Source: Tetrastigma voinierianum
Lineage: Eukaryota; Streptophyta; Magnoliopsida; Vitales; Vitaceae
Reading direction: 5' to 3'
Length of the DNA stretch: 64,000 bases
Assembly (NCBI GenBank): GCA_016808115.1
Contig: JAEQBH010002436.1
Coordinates: forward strand, 150,001 to 214,000
Positions within the stretch are counted from its first letter, which is position 1. Every line of letters starts with the position of its first letter. The position numbers and the translations under genes are program-made. Positions 45,263-57,563 of the stretch are shown piece by piece. The notes beneath the pieces were generated by a model. The model worked only from the letters and a program-made list of their open reading frames with translations. It was not told where the DNA came from and did not search any database.

Positions 45263-46338
45263 CAAATATGTATATAAGCTTGTTATATGTGATAATATGT
45301 AAATAGTGACAAGTACATGTTGATATGAACAAGAAGAAAAATGTAAATGACCTTAAATGAACCATGATATGATAAGAAAGTATAAGATTGCATATGCCTA
45401 TGTAAATTATTTGCATGGAACATATATAAGCATGGATATATGACAAGTATAGAATATGACATAATTATATGATATGTTATATGTATATGTAAATGTGTAA
45501 AGTGAGATATGAGATATGAAAAATGCAAAGTATATGACAATACAAGATTGTATAAGAAAGGTATATGAAAACTATAGTATATGAAAGCACATGAAAGTAT
45601 ATGTGAAAACCTATGACAGTATATGATATGATAGTAAAGTATATGCTCTAAACTCCTAGGGAGATATGAAATGTGTGATAGAAATTCACATAATCTGAAA
45701 AGAAATGATAGGATATGAAAAGCAATAAGTTATAGAATGAATATGGAATATGCAAAGTATAGAAATGTAATATGAAGTATAGATAGAAGATATGCTAAAG
45801 ACATAATCATGTAACGAGCATCATGCAATAGAATATAAAAGATGATAAGCACAAAGTTATATGAATATAGTTATTTAGTATAAATAAGAACCTTGTGATC
45901 ACATCATTATGGTTGTTCATGTTGTGTCTCCACTGAATGAAGTTTAGCACTCCGATGTTCAATCCGTAGGCATCAAGAGATGGGTGCAAGAGGACACGAC
46001 ATTCCACAACAACATATTTATCATTCTGTAGGATGTGTCACTAGCATTGCTTCCTAATGACATCTCCGATGTTCGATTAGACATGTATATAAGGTTTGTA
46101 TGGCAAAATGAGACTGAGTATATGTGTATAGATTTTGATGGACACCACCTGGGTGGTAGCATATTTTCAAGGTGTAAATGATTTTGCTATTATAAATTTA
46201 TCAGATAGAATCGGGGCCCAACCCATGTGCAATTTGTTCACCGAGAAAGAATGATCAATTGAGTCCAGTGAGGTAGTCCCATTCCTAAACTTGGCTTGAT
46301 CCGCTATCTTGCCCCAGACTGTGGATCAAGGTGTGACA

Positions 46339-46749
46339 AGTTGGTATCAGAGCAAATGTTTAGTCGGTTCTAGAGCAGCCTATGTTTAGGCTATTCTAGA
46401 TAGAGTATAAGATGCGAGTCTAGATAGAGTACACTATAGAAAATATAGAAATGCATACGTATAGAAAAGTGTTGGCCTCTGATGTGGATGTCCTCTTGTT
46501 TTGTGTAGATGGATTGTCCTCCTAATCCAATTGAAGAAGCTGTTGAAAGTGTTAACCCCAAGGAACAAGGGTTACCAGTTTCTGATCCTTAGGAATCTGT
46601 CAAAAGTGAGAGTCATGCTCCAGCTGAGCCAAATAAAAGAAAATATAAGAAATGCCATATGTAAAAAGATATGAAAGGAAAGGACCGGACATAGAACATG
46701 CAAATGAAAGAGTATGAATTTCGAGGACGAAATTCTTTTTAAGGGGAGT
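46339..46749 (+). mobile_element. Internal remnant of element A: PBS, gag start, PPT
   Basis: TGGTATCAGAGC (46342-46353) is the primer-binding site complementary to initiator tRNA-Met. About 150 bp later an ATG (46510) opens MDCPPNPIEEAVESVNPKEQ, ended by an early TAG; the same start with similar residues recurs at 51425 in element D. After about 46650 the sequence jumps to AATTTCGAGGACGAAATTC and the polypurine tract AAGGGGAG (46741-46748). All of gag and pol between is missing, so this is an internally deleted, non-autonomous derivative. Confidence 0.75.
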
Positions 46750-46826
46750 TGAACACTTCAACAGTCTTAACTGCTTTATAACATGTTTGTGGTATACAAA
46801 AAATAAAAGTATATTTTATTATTGAT
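46750..46826 (+). mobile_element. Truncated start of the 3' LTR of element A
   Basis: TGAACACTTCAACAG and CTTTATAACATGTTTGTGGTATA parallel the start of the 5' LTR at 43068. Similarity ends at about 46826, where sequence of the opposite-orientation block starts. The 3' LTR was cut off by a later insertion or deletion. Confidence 0.7.
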
Positions 46827-49006
46827 TAACACTCATTCCAAGTAAAAATATAATACTTACATGAATGTCTACATGCCATGTTCCCATGGTCTAGTCCTTT
46901 AATTTCCTTACACATATGGCATTTTCCATGTAGTGAAACCGTTTTCAAACAAAGACATTGCTTTTTAAACTCTTTTACAAATCTCCAATATCAAAACCAC
47001 TGATACAACCTTCCATATCAAAACATTTGATAACCCCTCCTGTTAAGCGAAACCATCAATTAAGTTCCGATAAGATTTGTCGACAACCTCCTCATATAAT
47101 CTTATTTGATCCTCCCATATAATTATTCACAATCAATATAATTATCGATAAAACCAGGTCGCACCCACACCGCTTCACATGTCCCCTGCACATGTAACGA
47201 GGTTACCGATGGGTCATGATATTACATGACAATTGGAACCACATGAAGACAATGAATCGTCACACCAAGACGATCGGTAATTACATCATCAGATGTATCT
47301 AGTACCCATAGCAACTGCGCATAGCTAAGCATTACATATCACCACTGATGTCCACACCCGATATTATTCAATCAAGTAATCAACATGCAAACTGAATTTC
47401 ATTCTCCAACTTTAAAACAATATACACAATCAAGATGTCAATTCATAAACTAACTCATACAACTGATCATTACACCAATCCCACGCGCAAAGAAGTAAAA
47501 TCATCGGAACCTAGTTCTGAAACTAGATGTAATTCAAAATCTGTCCCATTGATTAACTACAATATAAAACCGTTTTGGAACAAACTATAATTAGAGCTAT
47601 ATCTCATGGCCATTGAATGGCCCTTAGAAAAACAATAACCGTATATGAGAACTCACTGCCGAGGCAACTTCACCCTTGTTCAAGGATTTTCTCGCTGCAA
47701 CTAGAAGCTCACCCAGATCACCTTCCTTATTTTTTCTTTCTTCCTTCCTTCCCTCCTTTTCTCTTCTATTCCACCGAACTCATTTGGCTCTGGTGAGAAT
47801 TCTTCAAACACTTCACATGGTGGCAATTAACTACGCCATGTCCTCATGTTTCTTCTCACTACTCACCATGGCATGATGAGAACACTTTGGCTTCCTATAA
47901 AGCAAGTGTCTTCCTTAAAGCTACATGGCACGACATGCTAAGTGACGCCATATGATTCGGCCCATTCATCCTCTCAAATACCTTAAATTTTAACTGTCTC
48001 GAAATTCAACAAAATTCGAATCAGTACCTTAGATTTTCAGGAGTGACGAACCCTGAACAAATTATGGTCTGTCATTATCCGAGATCAGAGAATTCTCTGC
48101 ACTATACCAGATCAGAGCGGTAGTCTATCATTTCATACACATTACCCTAAGCTACATTTAGAATCATTGACAAGGGTTTATTAGACCAAACACTAAAGTT
48201 CAAAGTTGTTTGCCAGCAAGACAAGATTCCTTCATGCAGCAATTGAATGAAAGACAGGGGTTACCATCAATAGGTACCTTTGCCAGATAGATGATTTGTT
48301 TGATCAATCGGGAGAGGGGCGTTGCCCAGAATGATATACTGCCATCATCGCTGAGAGTTGTGGAGGCATGATCCAGACGAGACATTTAGAATGCGATACG
48401 GGCATTTCGAGTCTCACAATGATGCCATTTGTCGACAAATGCCCACAAGATTCACGATCTCATGCATGGTGATTTCAACCCTATGTAGATCTGCTTGTCG
48501 TGGGTCTTCAAAGGATCTTTAATATCCTCGATCTACTCCAAGTCTATAACAATGCCCCATTCTGGCAATTCAGGTAAAGAGTAGGGACACCACATAGGGA
48601 CTGGGGATTCTTAAGATGATTTTCCAATATTGGCGGGCCCATTTCAAAAGCATGATATCATAATTAACATGAACTAGTAATACTACCACCGTAGTGGTGT
48701 TTAAATGTTCATGTACATAAATTATTAGTCGCATTTGCTTGTACTTACACAAGTTCTACTATTACAAAATTTTACATTTACATTTCAAAACAAAGGCAAA
48801 AACCCACATCAGTGGACTCCTAATGTTATGTTGGCCTTGGTGAATGCAAGATGTCTCTAACGACCTCTTTAGTATTTATATATATGAAACACCGCGCTTG
48901 CCTTATAACTTAAATGCTGAAAACAGAGCATTATAAATGACCACATGCAAGGGTCCTCAATCACAAAAAGATATATAACTTAATTCATATATAAGAGTTT
49001 TCTACA
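46827..49006 (-). mobile_element. Minus-strand LTR-like block C
   Basis: Reverse-complemented segments resemble pieces of the family LTR ends: 48780-48870 (ACCAAGGCCAACAT, then CACTGATG..) matches 51055-51110 and 57295-57345, and ACTACCACCGTAGTGGTG (48681-48698) parallels 57935 and, inverted, 46148. A pyrimidine-rich run (47720-47770) corresponds to the purine-rich LTR block in inverse orientation. Borders are not clear; it may be more than one fragment. The minus-strand frame at 48385-48200 is not recognised. Confidence 0.45.
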
Positions 49007-51316
49007 TGTAATACCCAAAATATCATAACAACTTTTATAATACGTTTAATGATAATAAAGTAACGATATTTTTTTAATAAAATAATGTCAAAAATAAATA
49101 AAAGTTGAAACCCGAAATTAATACAGTTTCGCTGCAGAAATGAACTCGTCACCAAGGACCCAAATGACATGAGAACAAAAGGTTGTATGCCAAAGTAGGA
49201 GTTTGAATAAGTGGAAGTGCAAAAAGAAGAGAGTTTGGGGACCAAAAATGTAAAAAGAAAAATATTAAAATCAGATAAGGATAAGACCAAAATAAATATC
49301 TCATTTTGGTCAAGGAAAAAGGGAGAGAAGAAGAAAGCTTAGTGAGAGAAGCTTCACCTTCTCTCTAGTTTTCCTGCAAATGGGATTCGACCAAATTTGC
49401 TCCCTGGCTTGATCAAGAAGAAAAGTGTTTCGACGTAGAGAGTTTCCAAAGAGACTAAACGGGAGTTCGACAAACTCAGAGGCAGTCTCACCATTTAAGT
49501 ATCTTCTACCCTAAGCGGCCGCGCTGGGCGCGCTCTCGTCTCAGCGGAATGTTCGTTGCATTGGAACTACGGTAGTTCGCCATATTTTGATCACGCAGAC
49601 AGCTAGAACTTAGGACTGTTTTTGATAGGAAATAAAGAGAATTTGGTAGTAATTCCTACAGGTAAATTGTAGCCACATTAGTGAACTTGATGCTAGCTTT
49701 GAATTTCCTCAAATTAACTCAGAGCTCCCGGTTAAGTACTATTTACCTCGAATACCTAAGCGGAAGAGTCGGGCTCATCGGGTTGGGCCTAACTAGGTCG
49801 GGCTCGCTAGATCACCCGGCCAATCACAGCCTGGTTTGTCCGGGGCCTGGGTTTGTTCGATGAGTCAGTTCGGGCTAGGGTCAGGGTCACCCAGCCTGCG
49901 CGTCCACTAGGTCTGTCCCATCAACTGGTCCCACTGGTCCGTCCGGCCAGTATCGGGCTCCCAGGAGCCTTCAACTTTGGACAACCATAACTTTTTCGTC
50001 CGAACTCCGTTTTGAATGTTCTTAAACTCTATGGAAATCCCTTTGAGTATAGAATCCATCCATATATAGCTTGATGAAATTAAAACTCATATTAGGTCCA
50101 GAAATCATGAGAAACAGTAGGCCCTACTGGTTATGCTCGTAGTCACTGTTCATAGGAAGCCTTCAACTCGCATGATCATAATTTCTTCTTCGTCCGAACT
50201 GCTTCGATGTTCTTGCTATTCATGAAAGCCCTTGAGTCTAGAATCCATCCATATATAGCTTGATGAAATTGAATGATACTAATATCATATATACATGGTA
50301 ACCATAGTTATTCATGCATATAATGAAATATGAAAAATGCAAAGATAGGAATAAATGATTGTAAATATCGCATATGATTACCGGATGACAATAATTATTC
50401 AGGAATATGAGATATGTACTGAACATAAAATACACATGGATTGTCTGCTTAGAACCTGGTAGAGGGATAGATGGGCATGCCTATTAGGGAAAAACAAGTC
50501 TGCAACATACTGATCATTCGACCATTGTCATTACAACGCCTTCTCGTGATTCTATATATGGTCATCAGTCTTCGCATACGATAACAACGCCTTCGCCCTT
50601 ATGATGGTCATTATTTCTCGCATAACGTATAACAAAGACCTTCAAAGCCTTTATGGACCAACGTTGCATGCTGAGTATAGTGCCTTCAAGCCTTTATAGT
50701 TTCCTTTATCCACTTCTAAGGTTTATGCAGGCATGAAACATAAAACAAATGACTTGAATATGACATATGAAATGATCAGAGAAGCATAGCTAGCACCGCT
50801 ATGCGATGACAAGAACATGAAGCAAAGTGTAAAATGATAAGAAATGAAACATGGTATGATAAGTAAATATGAAATATGTGTAATCATGTATAAATGATAT
50901 GATATGTTAGATGTGTATGCATGTGTATAGAAGTGTGATGACCATTATTAGAGGTCACCCATATGTATTAATTCCCACTAAGCTATAAGCTTAGCACGAG
51001 TGTTTCATCCGTGTAGGTATAGGAGAAGCAAAAAACGGTGTTTGACATCTACATCAAGAACCAAGGCCAACACACGCTGCGCCTACTAAAGACCTGGGTC
51101 TATTTTTGTATATGTTTTGTTTTTTGTAAACAATGTAACATTGTAAATGTTAAACGCTTCCATATATGGAGCTTATATATTTTGTAATCCGGTCATACAA
51201 AATATAGTACAAGCAACGCTTAACATTGCGCGAATGAACAAGCTTAAAGGTTATAAGTTTATAAATAAAAAAATGACACCCTCGCTTGACACTGTGTGCC
51301 GAGTCAGGGTGTCACA
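49007..51316 (+). mobile_element. 5' LTR of Ty3/gypsy element D
   Basis: It starts TGTAATACCCAAAATATC and ends GGGTGTCACA; the length of 2310 bp matches the 3' LTR at 55257-57563. Shared order: purine-rich block with GGTCAAGGAAAAAGGGAGAG (49298-49317), GAGCTC-rich and GGTCC-rich segments, TCCGAACTCCGTTTTG module, TATAGCTTGATGAAAT, subrepeats with ACAACGCC and CCTTTATGGACC (50520-50700), GCTATAAGCTTAGCACG, and the final ACCAAGGCCAACACAC. The flanking 5 bp on the left are CTACA and beyond the 3' LTR TCACA, so no exact target duplication. Confidence 0.85.
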
Positions 51317-51599
51317 GTTACATGTATCAGCCTAGGTTTAGCTTTTCTTAAGAGTCTTAGATTAAGGATGTACCTACACAAGAATGTGTCGACCTTTGAT
51401 GTGGATGTCCTTGTGTTTGCATAGATGGATTCACCCCGAAGAAGCCGCCGAGAGTGTTAACCCAAGGAACAAGAGGTATTAAATTTTCCGAGCCTTTAGA
51501 AAGTAATGTACCCACAAGCCCACATAAGCCTCACGAGAATATCGCAGACATGGCTCTGGGTATTGGATAGATCGATCTCGCTCCTAATGCCCTAATGTA

Positions 51600-52400
51600 C
51601 AAGAAGCAGCTGGAAATGGAGCGCAGGAATCTATGGGTCGAGGCGGAAGAGTCTGAGAAAGCCAGACTGTGGTTAGAAAAAGAAAGGATATCGAAGAGTG
51701 TTAAATGCCCTCCCGATCAGAGCATCATGTACGCCTCACTATTGCGTGAGGCATGATCGTGGTGGGTGCTCAAAAGTTCGGGATTCCTCAATCCCATGAC
51801 ATGGGAATTCTTTGTCCAAGAGTTCAGGGCAAAGTATGTTACGCATGGGCGTATAAGAGTCCAAGTGGAAACAATTCCTGAATATGAAGCAAAGGAACTA
51901 ATATGTGGCTGAGTATGAGAAAGAGTTCAGCCATCTCAGCAAATATGCATCGGAAGCGGTCATCACCGAGGCATTTCAGTGTAGGCAATTCGAAGATGGA
52001 CTACATGATTCCATCAAAAGGTACTTAGCACCTGTGACTTCTTCTCCAACGCGAATCCTTTTTATTAGTCGTCCAAGCGCAATGAAAGCCGAGACTGAAA
52101 CTAGCGTAAAGCAAAGAAAAGTCTCAAAAAGAAAAGTTTCTCGTGTGGAGCCTCATCCTCTTTTGGTAAAAGAGTTAGAGATGTTCAAGCCTAGCAGCTG
52201 TGGTTCGTCTTACAGAGGTAGAAGATGTGGAGGTACAACAAGATTCAAAGTGTAGAGCGGTTTCCGGGGCTGACAGGAGAAATCCCGGAGTGCACTCATT
52301 GCCATAGACGACATTCAAGTGTTTGCAAGTTATTGACATGAGGGTGTTTCCAGTGTGGAAGCCTTGAGAATTTGATAGCACAGTGTCCCCGAGAGTCAGG
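51600..52400 (+). pseudogene. Element D gag remnant with altered zinc knuckle
   Basis: Gag blocks: a SWW.L..SGF motif (about 51760), TWEFFVQEFRAKYVTHGRI (51800-51855) and, at 51905-52255, EYEKEFSHLSKYA with FEDGLHDSIKRYLAP. After a stop comes CFQCGSLENLIAQCP (about 52337-52381), a CCHC knuckle in which the His is Asn. The capsid-like core is still legible but split over at least three frames. Confidence 0.75.
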
Positions 52401-53069
52401 GGATGATAGAAGTCAACAAGGAAGTGGCAAGAGTACCACGCGACTACCTCAACTCCTCGCGATCGAGGTAGGGGTCGAGTGGCTCATATCAAAGCATGTG
52501 AGGACAAGGAGGCATAGTTTCGTAGACCGGATCGTCCCATGCCTACAAAGACCAAGACACGAGCATATGAAGGTTTCGTGAGGACTGTGGATGCTCCAGG
52601 TTATACCGGTATATTTTCTTTATATGATACCGAGATGCATGCATTGATTTGATCCCCGGATCTACCATTCAAGGGTGTGCATGGAGCATGTATTTGACAA
52701 AGTACCACCAATGGAGAAATTAGCATATGACATGCATGTGACTAGTCCATTAGTACATAGTGTGAATAAAATATACGTAAATCGCCTATTATTATACAAG
52801 CAAGACACGATTCGATAACCTTACCATTTTCGAGTTTAATTGATTTCTCGGAATGGATCGCCGATTAAACACCGAGCCATCGCTGATTGTGAACAAAAAG
52901 ACGCGAGTGCTGAGATGCTCTTTAATCACCAAGTGATAATGCTGCGGCATTAGATCCAAACCGTAATGTCGATCGTGATCCTCGTGCCATCCAAAGCAGG
53001 ATTTATAAGAAAAGGATATGAGGCCTTTAGCCTTGATACTGACCCAAGATGTCGTTGATGTGAAAAGAT

Positions 53070-53705
53070 TCCAAGAGGGCGGGAATTTCTAGATGTATTC
53101 CCTGAAGAGTTACCAGGCATTCCCCTTGAGAGGGAGGTGGACTTATCCATAGAAATGTAATTGAGGTGAGAAGTTTCTTGGGCCTAGCAGGTTATTATAG
53201 AAGATTTGTGAGAGGCTTTTCTGTCATTGCTTCTCCACTCACCAAGTTACTTAGGAAAGAAATAAAGTTTGAGTGGACAGACAAATGTCAGAATAGTTTT
53301 GAACAGATGAGTGCGGATGTCGGTTAGCACCGCATCGACGCAACCTACTCGAAAAGAGCATACCTTGTATAGCGATGCTCGTGCATTGGTTCGGGACGCT
53401 GCGGTTAACGCAAGATGGGAAAGTGGTGGCTTATGCATTCAGACAAGAAGCCACATGAACAAAATTATCCCACCATGACTCCAAAGTTGGTTCATGTGAG
53501 TGTTTTCTTTGAAAATATGACACTACTTATATGGGAAAAGTGTAGAATTTACACCGATCATAAGAGTTCAAGTACTGCTAACGTTGTAAAAGAGTTAAAT
53601 TCGGGAGACAAGTAGAGCTAGTTAGAGTTATTCAAGGATTATGATTGCATCATAGACTACCACCCCGGAAAGGCTAATGTAGTAGCCGATGCTTTAAGCC
53701 GATGA
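53070..53705 (+). pseudogene. Element D RT/RNase H remnant lacking the RT core
   Basis: FLDVFPEELPGIPLEREVDL (about 53089-53148), the usual entry into gypsy RT, runs straight into EVRSFLGLAGYYRRFVRGFS (about 53163-53222), which in family members lies some 250 residues later. The palm with the Y/F-x-DD site is therefore deleted. The RNase H that follows shows YTDHKSS (about 53552) and ends in the hallmark YHPGKANVVADALSR (about 53657-53702). Confidence 0.8.
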
Positions 53706-54059
53706 TTGGAGATTAGCAATGTCACTACAGTATAGTGATTGGAGATTAGCAGATGATGGAGCTATGGTAGCTCAACTAGAAGCGCAACCCGTATTAAAGA
53801 AAATGATTATAGATGCGCAGAAAAATGATAAAGAGCTATAGAAAAGCGCATGATTAGAGATTATGATTTTGATCGAAAGCCAAAGTGGAAAGAAGTTGGA
53901 AGTATGTATTTCGCAACATATTATGTGTGCCGATGATAAAGAGCTAAAGAAAAGTTGTTATTCGAGGCTCATAATACTATTTACCATGCATCCCGAAAGC
54001 ACAAGATGTACCAGACTTGAAACTGGCTTTTATCGTGGAAAGGAATGAAGCAGACGTGG

Positions 54060-54640
54060 ATCGAGTATGTGTTCGAAGTGTTTGGCGTGGTCAAGAAGTC
54101 GTTCGAACACCAAGTGCCAATAGGTCGGAGCAACTCTCCACTCCTGGGCAATGAAGGATAACATTACCTGCGGATTTTGCGGTCGCTTCTCACACAAATA
54201 AAGCATGACTTTGTTCGGGTGATTGTTGATAAAAGCTCACAAAGTCGCCCCATTTTATACCTGCCGCATGGACTATTCTGGCGGATCGAATTACTTGAGT
54301 TATATGTGGAGGAGATTGTACGACGCATGGTGTACCGCTATCTATTATTGTGTCATATGTAGAGATCCGCTGCTTTTATACTGCAAGGTTCTAGAAGCGA
54401 ATTAAAGTCAGCTTTGGGGCAATTCAAGCTGAAGTTCGCATAACATTCCATCCGCAACCCATGGACAAAGCATGAGGTTGATTCAAGCATTTTTGAAGAC
54501 ATGCTTCGAGGTTGTGTGTCATGGAATTTCGAAGTCGGGATAGTATGTATTCCATTGATGGAATTTGCCTTATAATAATAGTTTTTTATTCAAGCATTGG
54601 TATGGCACCATACGAGGCTTTGTATGGTCGAAATGTAGAA
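54060..54640 (+). pseudogene. Element D integrase relics
   Basis: Fragments in several frames recall gypsy integrase: a C..C-like pair near 54080-54110, a FVRVIVDKSSQSRPI stretch (about 54209-54253, degenerate for the catalytic VVDRLTKS region), and a block near 54600 with APYEALYG/CRTP-like residues. I cannot place all of D, D and E. Clearly non-functional. Confidence 0.55.
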
Positions 54641-55256
54641 CTCCCGTGTTGGACTCGAAAGTTAAATGCATAAAGCGATCGGGTCCGTATTATTGGTGAA
54701 AGATACTAAGAGAAAGCGAGTTATTTTAAAAGTTGTGTTAGCGCTTAATGATCGACAAAAATCTATGCCGATTCTTAAGTGAGGAGAAACATTTATATGA
54801 AGTGGGAGACAAGTGCCTCTTGAAAGTATTGTCGTGGAGGAAAATTTACTCGCTTTGGTAAAAAGGAAAATTGAAAGTCCTGCGTTCATGTGGTCATATG
54901 AGTGTTTTGGAACGACCGCCCCGTGGTTTATCGCTTGGCAATTACCTCCGTAATCGCCAAATTACACAATGTGTTTCATGTGTCGATGCTTCGTGATACC
55001 GCTTGATGAGTCGACATACTACCAAAGGCAGATGTGCAAGTACAAGCAGCATTTGTTACATGATGAAGAGTCGAAGCTATTCTCGCTCGAGGCAACGCTT
55101 CAAGGGACAAGCAAGTACCGTTAGTGAAAGTGTTCGCAACACCATGGCAGGGAAGAAGCTATTTGGGAGCCAAAAGCAACTATGAAAGCGCAGTATCCAT
55201 AACTCTTCACTACAGGTAAAATTTTGAGGACGAAATTTCTTTAAGTGAGGGAGAGT

Positions 55257-57563
55257 TGTAATACTCCAAAATATGTCCTAATAGTTTTATAACATGTTTA
55301 GGGTATAATAAAAGTAAATGTATATTTTTGGGAATTAAAATAATGCTAAAATAAAATAATCAAAAACCTCGAAATTAATACAAAAGTCAAAGGTAAATTG
55401 CAACTTGCCAATTAAGAACCCAAATGACATAAGAACAAAAGATTGTATGCCGTGAGTAGGAATTCACGCGGCAAATAGAAAGAGCTCGGGGGACCAAAAA
55501 TGCAAAAAGGAAAAATATTAAAATCAGATAAGGATAAGACCAACATAAATATGCCATTTTGGTCAAGGAAAAAGGGAGAGAAGAAGAAAGCTTAGTGAGA
55601 GAAGCTCCACCTTCTCTCTAGTTTTTTCTGGGCCGATTCGATCGGCGGCTCTCAATGATCAAGAAGAAAGTGCTACCCCATCGAGAGTTTCCAAGAGACT
55701 GAAACGGGAGTTTCGACAAACTCCAAGTAGGTAGGTCTTCTCCTACTTTGGTTACCTTCTACCCTAAGGGTCGTGTGGTGGTGTCTCTCGCCTCTTAAAG
55801 GAATGTTTGGTTGCATTAACCATGAGAAGCCGCTATTTTGATCATACAGACAATTCGACCTTAGGACTGGTTTTTGATAGAAATAAAGGGAATTCGGGCA
55901 AAGGAGTCCCTTAGGTAAATTGTATCCACATCGTGCTGAATCCTGATGTTAGGCTTTGACTTCCTGCAAACGACCTCGTAGCCTGGGTTATGTCCGCTTA
56001 CTCCCGAACAAAGGTAAGTGGAGCGGCTAGCCTGGCCAGTTAATGGCTGGGTCAATCCGGCTGGTTCGTCTCGGCTGTGGGTTTGTTCGACCGGATCGGG
56101 CCTAGTCGGTTAGTCCTACTAGGTTTGTCCACCGGGTTTGTCCTGCTAGGGTCCTGCTCGGTCAAATCCGTCTCTCACCAGTCACCAGCTGATCCGGTCC
56201 TGGCCAGTGGCCGTTCAGGAGACCTTCAACTTCAATCGACCATAACTTTTCTTTGTTCGAACTCGCTTTTGATATTCTTAGGACTCTATGGAAAGCCCTT
56301 TAGTCTAAAATCCATCCATGTATAGCTTGGATGAAATTAAAAACTCGTATTAGGTCCAAATCATGAAAAACAAGATGCCCTACCGGTTGCTCGTAGAGTC
56401 GCTCATAGAAACGCTCAACTTCTGACAAATATAATTTCTTCTGCTCAACTCGTTTCGAATGTTTCTTAAACTTCTATGGAAAGCCATTTGAGTCTAGAAT
56501 CCATTCATATATAGCGTGATGAAATTGGAATGATAGTAAATAGCTCATAAGCATACATGGTAACCATAATTATTCATGCATATAATGAAATATGAAAAAT
56601 GCAAAGATATGAATAAATGATTGTAAATATCGCATATGATTACCGGATGACAATAATTATTCGAGAATATGAGATATGTACTGAACATAAAATACACATG
56701 GATTGTCTGTCATGCCTATTAGGGAAAAACAAGTCTCGCAAATATACCATCGCTGGCTCCGCTGTCATTACAACGCCGCCCTTATAAATAGTCATTGTCT
56801 CGTACAATGATAACAACGCTTTCGAGCCCTTATAGATGCATGGTCATTATCTCGCACACAATAACAGCTTACCAGCTCCTTATAGACCACCGCTTTGCAT
56901 AAAGAGTACAACGCCGCCCTTATGCCTTCCTTGGCTAACTTAAGGTTTTATGTGCATGAAACATAAAATTAAACATTGAATATGACATATGAAATGTATG
57001 ATATGATGTGCAAGACATCGCTTATGCGATGACAAGTATATTGTGACAAGAACATGAAGCAAAGTGTAAAAATGATAAAATGAAACATGGTATGATAAGT
57101 AAATATGAAATATGTATAAGCATGTTTAAATGATATGATATGTTAGGAGGTGGTATGCATGTGTATAGAAGTGTGATGACCCTTATTAGAGGTCATCCAT
57201 ATGTATTAATTCTCACTAAGCTATAAGCTTAGCACGTGTTTCATCCGTGTAGGTACAGGAGAAGCAGAAATGAGAAGTCCGGACACTCCACATCAACAAC
57301 CAAGGCCAACACACTACTAGGTGCCCACTAAAGACCTTTTGGTCTATTTTTGTATATGTTTTGTTTTTGTAAACAATGTAAATATTGTTAATGTTGAACA
57401 CTTCCATATATGGAGTTCTCAGGATATACTTTATAATCCATCAAGTACAAAATATAGTACAAATTAAATGTTTAACATTATATGAATGAACAAGCTTAAA
57501 GGTTATGGGTTTATAAAAAAATGACACCGCCGACACTGCAGCGCCGAAGTTGGGGGCGCTACA
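55257..57563 (+). mobile_element. 3' LTR of Ty3/gypsy element D
   Basis: It starts TGTAATACTCCAAAATATG right after the polypurine tract and ends GGGCGCTACA; 2307 bp. It aligns by eye with 49007-51316 along its whole length. Long stretches are almost identical (for example 55505-55615 against 49238-49365, and 56540-56700 against 50285-50445), but between them are short patches that cannot be aligned and are rich in CG. Confidence 0.85.

Larger units (their letters stand above)
51317..55256 (+). mobile_element. Internal region of element D: decayed gag-pol
   Basis: Relics in order: degenerate PBS (about 51318-51330), gag start at 51425, gag core to about 52260, zinc knuckle near 52345, protease-like region near 52660, RT start fragment near 53070-53150, RT/RNase H 53160-53705, integrase relics 54060-54640, then GAGGACGAAATTTCT and the polypurine tract ending at 55256. 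The order protease, RT, RNase H, integrase identifies Ty3/gypsy. Every domain is split by frame changes or stops. Confidence 0.85.
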
